NCBI RefSeq assembly: GCF_000220395.1
Contig: NW_004087555.1
Coordinates: 1 to 28,016, forward strand
Direction of reading: 5' to 3'
From: Ichthyophthirius multifiliis
Taxonomy: Eukaryota; Ciliophora; Oligohymenophorea; Hymenostomatida
DNA length: 28,016 bases
Part shown: positions 20,108 through 28,016 of the stretch, piece by piece
Layout of the letters: every line of letters starts with the position of its first letter
Numbering within the stretch: position 1 is the first letter of the stretch
The notes under the pieces: generated by a model
What the model was told of the DNA's origin: nothing
Seen by the model: the letters and a program-made list of their open reading frames with translations, nothing else
The model's database searches: none
Made by a program: the position numbers and the translations under genes

Positions 20108-20728
20108 ATGGAAAACTAATAATATAACAAAATACTTGAAAATCATTTTAATATTATTAAATAAATTCATTCTTAAAATTAAGAGTGGAAAAAAGATTAT
20201 CAAAAAGGAAATACAACCATATATAGCAGAAAATACGAAAAGAATCCTATAAATTTAATAAAAGTACATTCTGAAGTTCCTGTAAACATTTAAAAATGTA
20301 TAAAATTTTATCATTTAGATAATTAAGGATAACTGAATTGTAGAGAAAATAGCGATTTTATTAGAAATTTAGATTAGATAGATGAAAATACTTATGTTTG
20401 TCATTTTTAAGTAAAAGGTAAATTTATGATAAGCTCAAGAGAATTTCTTTAAATTTAATAATTAAAGAAAATTGATGATAATAACTACATTATAATCAAA
20501 CCTGATTTAAAAGAACATTATAAGTTTTAACCTACTAAAGGATGTGTAAGAGGAGAAATAATTGTTTAAGGCATTGCTTTGCAAAAAGTTGATGAAAATA
20601 AAACTATTGTTGATTAGTATTTTCTTTTGGATCCTAAAGGAAGCATTCCAACTTCACTTATTAGTTTAACTGTTTAGCTTGAATTGATTGTTTAAGAAAA
20701 AGCTGAAAAAATAATGTAGAATTATTGA
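20108..20728 (+). CDS. START-domain lipid-transfer protein
   Basis: This is one clean frame of 206 residues without introns or breaks. It spans most of a StAR-related lipid transfer (START) domain, a helix-grip fold that binds a lipid or sterol in the cytosol. Visible features are an N-terminal helix (QIHSQNQEWKKDYQKG), IKVHSEVPVNIQKCIKFYHL, the strand YVCHFQVKGKFMISSREFL, the central NNYIIIKPDL, CVRGEIIVQGIALQKV, and the C-terminal DPKGSIPTSLISLTVQLEL, which corresponds to the DPKG.IP..L.N segment before the last helix. ATG 20108 is chosen because the domain starts soon after it; an in-frame ATG at 19964 would add 48 Lys/Ile-rich residues. The ligand cannot be read from the sequence. Confidence 0.8.
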
Positions 20729-21414
20729 TAATATAAATAATATACCTAATATAATTTTATTTTAAAATATTTTTTATACAGAAAGATATTATTTTATTTT
20801 ATATTATATTTTAATATCTATTATTAATATAAAATATTCATATTAATAAAGGTTAAATTTATAGATTTTTTTTTAAAAAATATAAAATAAAAATAATTAT
20901 ATAATTATATAATTTATTTATATTAAATATAATTTTAATTTTCAAAAATTATTATAAAAATGAAATAAAATATAATAGATGATTACATTTTTCATATAAA
21001 AAAAAATAGATATATTAAATTAGTATATTCATATATTTTTTTTATATTTAAATTTTTAAGTTAATCATATTAATTTATTTATTTTATAAAATTTTAATTC
21101 ATTATAAATATACTTTTTTAATTATTCTTAGAAAATTAATTTTCATTTTAAACATTATTTATTTTATTAAATTTAACCTTTTTCATATATTTTTATATTT
21201 TTATATTATTTGATAATAATAATTTTTAAAAAATCGGAACTTTTATTCAGAATTTATTAGATTATTCTATTTTATTTCTATAATCAAAATCCTTTGCAAT
21301 AAAGAAATTTAAGATATAATCTTAAAATTTAAATAAAACAAAGCTTGTTAAGAGTAAATAATATAAAATATTTTGCGAAATAGAAAAATATATAACTACA
21401 ATTTACAATAATTA
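20729..21414. other. AT-rich intergenic
   Basis: There is no supported gene. From about 21230 the base composition rises slightly and may be the eroded 5' part of the PP2C-like remnant that follows. Confidence 0.5.
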
Positions 21415-21795
21415 AGGATACTATAGCTGATTTATTTTAGGGCTGGAAAGAATATTTAAAAAATAACTTTTATAATATTTCCTTATTTGATGGATAAGTT
21501 AATAATCATAGTAAAAATATTTAATATGATAATATTTTTTATAAAACTATTTGAGAAGTTTAAAAATAAATAAAGATAAAATTTAATAATATATTAATAT
21601 TTATTAGATTTATTAAATTTACAATGAAAATGAAACCAATATTATTTAAAATAAAATAAAAATTTAATAATTTAAATTAATAAAAAGTAAATTCAAGGCG
21701 GTTGGATTTATGCTCATATTTTTAATCAAACACTTAGAATAAATTATTGCCTATTTATTCTTAATGGCGTTGATGAAATTACATATTATTGATAA
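21415..21795 (+). pseudogene. PP2C-type protein phosphatase remnant
   Basis: Three pieces appear in the order found in PP2C (PPM) Ser/Thr phosphatases. FQGWKEYLKN (about 21434-21463) resembles the QGWR..MED start. SLFDGQ (about 21482-21499) resembles the VFDGHGG metal-binding motif. IQGGWIYAHIFNQTLRIN (about 21691-21744) resembles AGG.V...RVNG.L..SR. The pieces lie in different frames separated by TGA codons, and the spacing is shorter than in a whole phosphatase (about 270 residues). The Asp after GWKEYLK and the HGG of the second motif are gone. It therefore looks like a decayed host gene. Each match alone is weak; the order gives it some weight. Confidence 0.4.
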
Positions 21796-22807
21796 ATAAA
21801 TTTTTAATCATTACAATTTGTTATTTGTTTTCAGTATATTAAATTCTCTTCTAAATAAATAATAATGAATAAAATAAATAATTTATAATAAGTATTATAT
21901 ATAATTATTGTAATAAAATATAAAAAATATTTTATATTTATATTTTTTATTTAATTAAAAATTAATTTTTTATATTTAATTTATAAAAAATATTTAATTA
22001 ATATTTTTTTTATAATAAATTTTTCTATATATATATGAATTAATTAATTCTAGAAAATAATTTTGTTTTCATTAGTATTTTATAATATTAGAAAAAAAAA
22101 TTATGCGTATATATTAATTATAATAAAAGTTTGACATATTTATATAGTAAAATTATTGAAAATAATTTTTATTAGAAAAAAGGAATAATTAATAATTTTT
22201 ACGTTCTCTTATATATATATATTTTATTAAAATATTACAAAAAAAGATTAAATTAATATGGTCATAATATCATTATATAATATTGTTTTTTCACAACCAC
22301 TAATTGCATTCCCACTAATAAATCACATCCAAATTATTCTTGCGACCGTTTTTTAATATATGTCAAACATAAATATTTTTTTTATGTGTAGTTTATTGTA
22401 TTTATAACTTAGAACTATAAAATTATCTAGTTTTAATATTAATAAAGTAGCTATATATTCCTTCTGAAAATGTCAATATATGAAGCGTTTCATATGTAAT
22501 TAATTTAAGCAATTTTTATTGATACAAACACAGAAGTTATATTTTTTTTCTAAAATGTATTAATATTACTATGTTTGAAAAACAAGTGATTAAAATATAT
22601 ATAAATTTTAAAGCAAAATAATTAAAATATAATTTATAATAATTATTAATAAGAAAAAATTTAATTAAAAATATAGATATATATAATTAAATTAATAAAT
22701 AAATTAATATTTATATTAATACATATAAAAATTAAATATTTATAATTATTATTTTCATATAGATATAATTTTTTTATTTTAATCTTATAAAAATATTAGA
22801 TATAAAT
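21796..22807. other. AT-rich spacer with a possible coding shred
   Basis: Most of it is background. Near 22260-22360 the reverse strand is richer and reads RSQEQFGCDLLVGMQLVVVK before a TGA, which may be a fragment of an old gene. I cannot assign it. No promoter motif for the next gene is recognisable. Confidence 0.35.
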
Positions 22808-23109
22808 ATGACTATAATTGAAAAATTAGTTCATTTTGAAACAGTAGTAAATCCAGAGTAATATGAAAATTTAGCTATTATTTTGCTAGTCATAGGATTT
22901 GTTTTGATGAGTTATTTCTTTATGTAATATTTTTTAAAAAATTTAAGATTTATATTTTTAATTCTTAATTAATGAACAAAAGATATTAAATTTCATACTA
23001 AAAATAAAATCGGTCTTTAGCGAAAGAGATAATAATTGGAGCATTTTCAAGTATATATTTATCATTAGGTGCATTGTTTACTTTATTGGCTTGTGGCTTT
23101 TATCTTTGA
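22808..23109 (+). CDS. TMEM258: Oligosaccharyltransferase subunit TMEM258/OST5
   Basis: This is a small subunit of the ER complex that transfers N-glycans to nascent proteins. One 59-nt intron (22924-22982) gives an 80-residue protein; the human protein has 79. It aligns end to end with the family: an N-terminal tail ending in VVNPEQYENLA (compare SPVNPAVFPHL), a first membrane helix IILLVIGFVLMSYFFIYQIS, a short loop with QNRSLAKEIIIGAF, and a second helix YLSLGALFTLLACGFYL ending at the stop. The splice falls inside the first helix segment (FF-I-YQ), and the restored residues match the family, which supports it. The gene is isolated, with more than 1 kb of AT-rich DNA on each side. Confidence 0.85.
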
Positions 23110-24868
23110 ATATAAAAATTTAAATAAATAATGTAAAATTATGAAATATAAATGGTTAATAAATTATTTAGCATTTTATTAAGATAAGTAATTAACAATA
23201 TTTTTTATAAATATAGATGTTTATTATATATTTTTTTTATGATTAGTTTGAATTAAAGTGCTTATATAAATATTTTTCATTATTTTATATTTACATAAAT
23301 TAAATTATTATAATTATATTATTAAAATAAAAATTATGTATATTTAATAACACATAAACTATTTAATATTTAATTAGTATAAGCAAATATATTTCAAAAA
23401 CTTTGAAATAATTTAAATTATATAAGTATTGTATATTATTATCAAAAAATGTATTTAATGTTTATATTATTTCCATTATTATTAAATTTTTTTAAATATT
23501 TAAGATTTTTTAATATATCTTTGTTTATTTTAGAATTTTTTTTTAGACATGTTTTATTATATTTTAAATTATTTAACCATTATACTAATTAGTATAGATT
23601 AATTTGTATTAAAGTTTATATTTATAATTACAATACATCATATTTATACATATAAATTAATTATATTTAATTGTATATATTTTTTAATTAAAAATAATTA
23701 AATTAAAACATTATTATTTTAAACTTACTTTAATATTTTTATTTTGTTTAATTTTATTTCTCTTTAATTCAAACAATCTTTTTTAATAAAGAATTGAATT
23801 CTGAATTCTAAAACTAATACATAATCTTTTTAAGAATTTTTTACAATTCAATTTCAATTTTAATTTCAATTTTATTTTCTTTATTTAAATCATGCTAATA
23901 TTCTCGATTTTTAATATTAATTTTTATAGAATAAATAAAATTTATAAATTAAAAAATAATTTATTATTTGATACAATATACAAGTTTTATTGTTTTATAT
24001 CTAATAATTTTATTTTAATTTTTTATTTTATTAAGTTTTAATAACAAAATAGAAAAAGTTAAAACACTTTTATTTAGGGTTTAAAATTAAAATTTCACTC
24101 AAAAATTAAAAATTAATAAATAAAGTTTGTAAATAATTAAAAATGATTTAAATCATAGACGTTCATAAAAAATATTTGGAAAAACTTGATAACTCTATAT
24201 TAAAAATATATAAATAAAAATTATTATTAACCTTTTTACCTGTTTAAATTATTTTTCTTATGATTATTTAAAAATCTAATTGAATATTAAATTTTAATCT
24301 GTCCAAATTTAATAATTATTAACCATTTTTAATAGTTTAAATTTAAGCTTTTTTAATATATCATATTGATTTTAACTTTTTATATTTGATTTCTTATATT
24401 TTAACAAACAAATATTATCCTTTAATTATTGGAATTTTAAAATATGCTATTTTCATTATTGAATAACCTAAATATTTATAAAAAATATATTTTTAAGGAT
24501 AAAATATACTTTTTTATTAACAATTTTGTATTAATCTTAACTATGTTTACGAATTTTATATTTATTTTAAATAATGTCTCCGTTTTCTTTTAATATTTCC
24601 TACTATTAATTTTTCTTTTTTACTTTAAAACATTAAAATTTTTATAAATTAAAAAATGGTATATAATAATTATAAATTATAATAATTTTTTCTTTTTAAT
24701 TATTATTTTAGTTTTTTTATGTTGTTTTTAAAATTTGTATTTATCGCAATAAATGCAAAAACATTAAATATAAGATGCATAAATATAATAATTAACTTTT
24801 ACTTTTTAATTTTTTTTTATACTTTTTTGTTTTGCAATTCTTTTTTTTTTTAAATATTATGGAAAAAA
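23110..24868. other. Long AT-rich gap
   Basis: About 1.8 kb with no supported gene. The only item is a 46-codon ORF at 24143-24283 (+) starting MIQIIDVHKKYLEKLDNSIL, which could be chance because TGA is the only stop. Short A/T palindromes are common. Confidence 0.5.
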
Positions 24869-25171
24869 ATGGATTATGTTTTTTTTTTGTTTATTATTAT
24901 TGATCTACAAAAAAATAAAAATATCCTATTAAAATGTAATATTTTCTTATTCATGATTATTATTAATTTTAATAGATTAAGGTTTATTTATAGATATTTT
25001 TTTTTTTCATTTGGAATATTTCTTTCTGGTTATTTATTGATAAACGAGTAAATAATTTTTAATCAAATTTTTAACTTATCAGATATTCTTATACTTTATA
25101 TGATTAAAGGAAATCTTATTTTACATATTTAATATAAGGTATTAATGAATATATTTATTTAGATCTATTGA
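24869..25171 (+). CDS. Doubtful hydrophobic ORF, 100 residues
   Basis: The code-6 frame from ATG 24869 to TGA 25169-25171 is rich in Phe, Ile, Leu and Tyr and includes FFFSFGIFLSGYLLINEQ. It could be a membrane protein. Such composition is also what random AT-rich DNA gives when only TGA stops translation. No motif or neighbour supports it. Confidence 0.2.
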
Positions 25172-25756
25172 ATATATTTTAATTTCATTTATATCTAAAA
25201 ATCAAAATTCTAATAAAATAAATTCACCTTTATAATTTGTATTATTATTTTTTATATCTTAAGTTTCAATTACAATTTTATTTAAGCTAAATATTTGTTT
25301 ATATTGTATCATCCGCAATATCAAATATTAAGATTTATATTTATATATTATCAATTATAAATTTAAAATAGTTTATTTTCTTTATTTTGTAATTGTTTAT
25401 TTTTTTAATAAAAATGTTATATTATGTACTATCTTATTTTTTTATTTATAAGCTGTGCTTATTAAATATTTGCATATTTAACAACATATTATTAATATGA
25501 TTTCAGGAAATTAGTAATAATAGATTTATATGATGTAGATATTTATTCTATTAGTTATAAAATTTTAGTTTCCCTATTCGGAAAAATGTTGAGCCTCTCT
25601 TTAAAATATTATATACTAGATTGATATTGTTTTTTTTTTATTTTTTAAATATATTTTTCTATTTAAACTAGCGAATAAATTGAAAAAAATTATTTTACAT
25701 ATACGTATATGTATTATAAAAAATATATTATTTTTTAAATAATCTTATTAAGTTCA
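25172..25756. other. AT-rich spacer with a short richer ORF-like patch
   Basis: At about 25508-25622 (+) the sequence is richer and reads LVIIDLYDVDIYSISYKILV then FGKMLSLSLKYYILD before TGA. It is preceded by TTTCAG, which could be a splice acceptor. No first exon is visible, and it may be a fragment of a lost gene. Confidence 0.3.
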
Positions 25757-27098
25757 TCATTTCTTATTCTTAGATTCCAAAACTGCACAAAAGAATCCGT
25801 CCATACTGCTATTTTAATCAGTTAAAGATTGAAAAGGCTTTTCAACAACTTTTAGATTAAATTACTCACAAAAATGTTCGATTTAAAATTAATTTTCTTC
25901 ATTTAAAATTGAACAAGTAGAATAAGCAATTTTTCCATTATCCAAATTCAAATATTCAATAGCTTCTTTAAATATACCTTTTTATAAATCTACAAAATAT
26001 TTTAATCTATCTTTATTATATTTATATTTTAAATCTGGGTTTCTTCTTAAAGTACCAGTTCCTGTGCAAGGAACATCGCATAATATCCAATCAAACTTAT
26101 TTTTTAACAATTATTTTTTCTCATTTAAGCTTTCTTAATTATGAAATTAAACATTCTATATTCCTGCTTTTTTAAATCTTTTTTTGGCCTAATAATAAAA
26201 AAAATATAGTATTTTAGAATAATAAATACCTCTATTAAAACTTAATTTCTTATATCATGTAAATATAATTGTCCTTTTCCTTCCATAAGATGAGCAAAAG
26301 CCAAAGATTTTCCACCTGATCCTGCACAATAATCTAGTATTTTTTAACCTGGTGAACATTTTACTTCTAAAGCCACAAGTTACGAAGCTTCATCTTAAAT
26401 TTCGAAATATCCTTAATTATATTCAATCATTTCAAAAAGATTTTCGCTTTTTGTGGTTGTAAATTTTATTCCATAAGGAGAATGAGAAGTTGCTCTAACT
26501 CCTAATTTATGTGTTTCTTACCATTTTTAAAGTAGTTGGTCTCTTTCAATTTTCAAAGGGTTAACTCTTATTGTAAGTGGAGCTTTGAACATTTAGGATT
26601 TGCAAATTTCAAAAGCTTTCTTTTCTCCATGTGAATTTACAATGTCTTAATATAATCTTTTAATTATATTATAAAAATTATATTAACATATATTATATTA
26701 AATAATACTCTTTTGGGCAACTTGCTCGGATATCCTTTTTTTATAATACAAATACATTATAAATTTTAAGCTATATTGTAATTTTTACGGTAAAAGCGAT
26801 GTATTTTCTTGCATTGTTTTAAATCTTTCAGTATACATTGTTTCTAACCTTTTTTCCCATGAAATGGGTTTAAATGTTATTGTATCTAAATACGTTTTAT
26901 TTCTAACCATTTTATATATATTATCAGCAACAAGTTTTCTGTCTGAACTGCCTATTGATTTATTTTATTTTAAATAATTCTTTAACATTTAATCAATTGG
27001 GGATGCTAATGTTTTTTTTCTTAAAATTCGATTTCCCAATTAGAAAGAAATTTACAAATATGATTTGTTATTTTAGGTTTTAATGTTTATTTTAACAT
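25757..27098 (-). CDS. NSUN/RsmB-family RNA (cytosine-5) methyltransferase
   Basis: Restored, this is a protein of about 412 residues. The N-terminal domain is NusB/RsmB-like: SPIDQMLKNYLKQNKSIGSS then DRKLVADNIYKMVR. APLTIRVNPLK and GYFEIQDEASQLVAL lead to the Rossmann methyltransferase fold. The SAM-binding loop is LDYCAGSGGKSLAFA, motif II is LYLHDIRNQVLIEAKKR, motif IV is DWILCDVPCTGTGTLRRNPD and motif VI is AYSTCSILNEEN. Both Cys used by this family (PCT and TCS) are present, so it should be active on rRNA or tRNA cytosine. Introns are at 26646-26708 (63 nt) and 26189-26229 (41 nt). One frame change in an A8 run at 27012-27019 is repaired by one added A. The gene ends in tandem TGA TGA (25759-25754). 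Which NSUN subfamily it belongs to is not clear. Confidence 0.85.
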
Positions 27099-27460
27099 TT
27101 TTATTATTATTATTAATTTTTTTTATACTTTAAAATATAAAGAAAGAATTTTAACTTTTTTACTTAAATTCTAAATTTTATAAAAAATAAAAGAACAAAT
27201 ATTTGATTAAAAAAAAATCATAAAAACATTAATGTAAAAATAAATTTATAGAGTTTAGAATAATATTATATAAAATTATTATAATTTTAATCTTTAATTA
27301 TATATTTTCATTTTAACTAAATTTATTTAAAAAAATAATAATATAATTTTAAATTAAATATTTTCTGTAAATAATTTTATTTTTAATAAATAACAATCTT
27401 TGTTTCAAAAAAATTAATATATTGGCTCTCTGTCGACATTTTATTTATTTATTTATAAAA
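27099..27460. other. AT-rich divergent spacer
   Basis: This lies between the methyltransferase start (minus) and the subtelomeric gene start (plus), so it should hold both promoters. The only GC-rich word is GGCTCTCTGTCGAC near 27424-27437, about 24 bp before the plus-strand ATG. No known motif is recognised. Confidence 0.45.
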
Positions 27461-27824
27461 ATGCTCATTTCGGAATAGACGATAGACAATATTATAGCTG
27501 ATAAGTTTTTAATTAACAGAGAATTATCTGAACTTTTAATAATAAAATTGTATGTTTCAAATATGCCTCTAAAATAGATGCATATATATAGAAATTTTAA
27601 GGAACAAATTTATTTTATTTTTGGAATAAAGTATAAAAATGTATAAGTAAATTTTAAATAAATAAATAATAATAAAATATTAAAAAAAAATTAAATAGAG
27701 GATAACATTATTGAATTTATGGTTCTTCGAATATTTTAATTCTACAAATATTTTATAAATCAAAATAAAAAAAGATTATTATTTATAAAAATATAAATAA
27801 GAACTTTTAAAAATAAAATTCTGA
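27461..27824 (+). CDS. Subtelomeric small gene, unrecognised
   Basis: ATG 27461 starts a frame with clear coding character: MLISEQTIDNIIADKFLINR, ELSELLIIKLYVSNMPLKQM, then FKEQIYFIFGIKYKNVQ. A 52-nt GT..AG intron at 27647-27698 fits the size class of this window, and the spliced protein (103 residues) ends at TGA 27822-27824, about 115 bp from the telomere. Without splicing the frame stays open to TGA 27926-27928, only some 10 bp from the first telomeric G-tract. No family is recognised. A gene this close to the end agrees with short subtelomeres in ciliate macronuclear chromosomes. Confidence 0.5.
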
Positions 27825-27928
27825 AAAAATATATAAAATTTTATATGGAAATTAGAAAAAAAAGTTCTTTTAAAAATATATAAATAAAAAAACATGTTCA
27901 AAATATATATAAAGTAAAAGGATTATGA

Positions 27929-28016
27929 GGTTGTGATTGGGGTTTAGGGTTGGGGTTGGGGTTGGGGTTGGGGTTGGGGTTGGGGTTGGGGTTGGGGTTG
28001 GGGTTGGGGTTGGGGT
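27929..28016 (+). repeat. Telomere, (GGGGTT)n, with degenerate junction
   Basis: The last 66 nt (27951-28016) are eleven perfect TGGGGT units, the G4T2 repeat of Tetrahymena, Ichthyophthirius and relatives. Just inside lie imperfect units (GGTTGTGATTGGGGTTTAGGGT, 27929-27950). The G-rich strand runs 5' to 3' toward the right end, as at a true chromosome end. This marks the right edge as a macronuclear chromosome terminus and not an internal array. Confidence 0.97.

Noticed and set aside
19958-20203. Minus-strand ORF of 81 hydrophobic residues
   Set aside because: It is antisense to the leader and start of the START-domain gene, with composition due to A-rich sense codons.
1-28016. Viral, transposase, reverse transcriptase, CRISPR or tRNA features
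   Set aside because: No integrase, transposase, polymerase or capsid motif, no tRNA B-box and no direct-repeat array other than the AAATT satellite and telomere was found by eye.

Overview
The window is the end of a ciliate macronuclear chromosome. Three things show this. The right edge ends in eleven perfect TGGGGT (G4T2) telomere units. TAA and TAG fill the bodies of clearly recognisable genes as glutamine codons, and genes end only at TGA. Introns are tiny (about 40-66 nt), with GT..AG ends. The extreme AT bias (over 80% by eye), the G4T2 telomere and the tiny introns fit a hymenostome such as Ichthyophthirius better than Tetrahymena; that species call is an inference. The left edge has no telomere, so it is interior sequence.

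Layout, left to right. An AT-rich lead with an (AAATT)n satellite comes first. It is followed by CDT1 (+), with an E2F-like element just upstream. Next are a weak small gene (+) and a RING-H2 ubiquitin ligase (+). A block of minus-strand genes follows: a coiled-coil protein, a membrane-anchored DnaJ protein, an unrecognised gene, an EF-hand protein with a ciliate-type N-terminal domain, a TTD14-like P-loop/CYTH protein, a secreted LamG protein and TVP23. Then comes a gene-poor half. It holds an ELMO-domain remnant (-), a START lipid-transfer protein (+), a PP2C-phosphatase-like remnant (+), the oligosaccharyltransferase subunit TMEM258/OST5 (+) and an NSUN/RsmB-type RNA m5C methyltransferase (-). 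A small gene (+) ends about 115 bp from the telomere.

The genes do not form one pathway. TVP23, OST5 and the secreted LamG protein all belong to the secretory route. CDT1 licenses replication origins. The methyltransferase and DnaJ protein are housekeeping. Several recognisable proteins change frame inside A/T homopolymers (CDT1 twice, RING once, methyltransferase once, EF-hand protein at least once, coiled coil several times). This pattern is most simply homopolymer sequencing error, although polymerase slippage is possible.

The most unusual structure is the single intron of the TTD14-like gene. At 204 nt it is 3-5 times longer than every other intron here. It is a near-complete fold-back with a perfect 16-nt palindrome at its 5' splice site, which suggests a MITE-derived (introner-like) intron. 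All reading frames were translated by eye with ciliate code 6. No database search was run.
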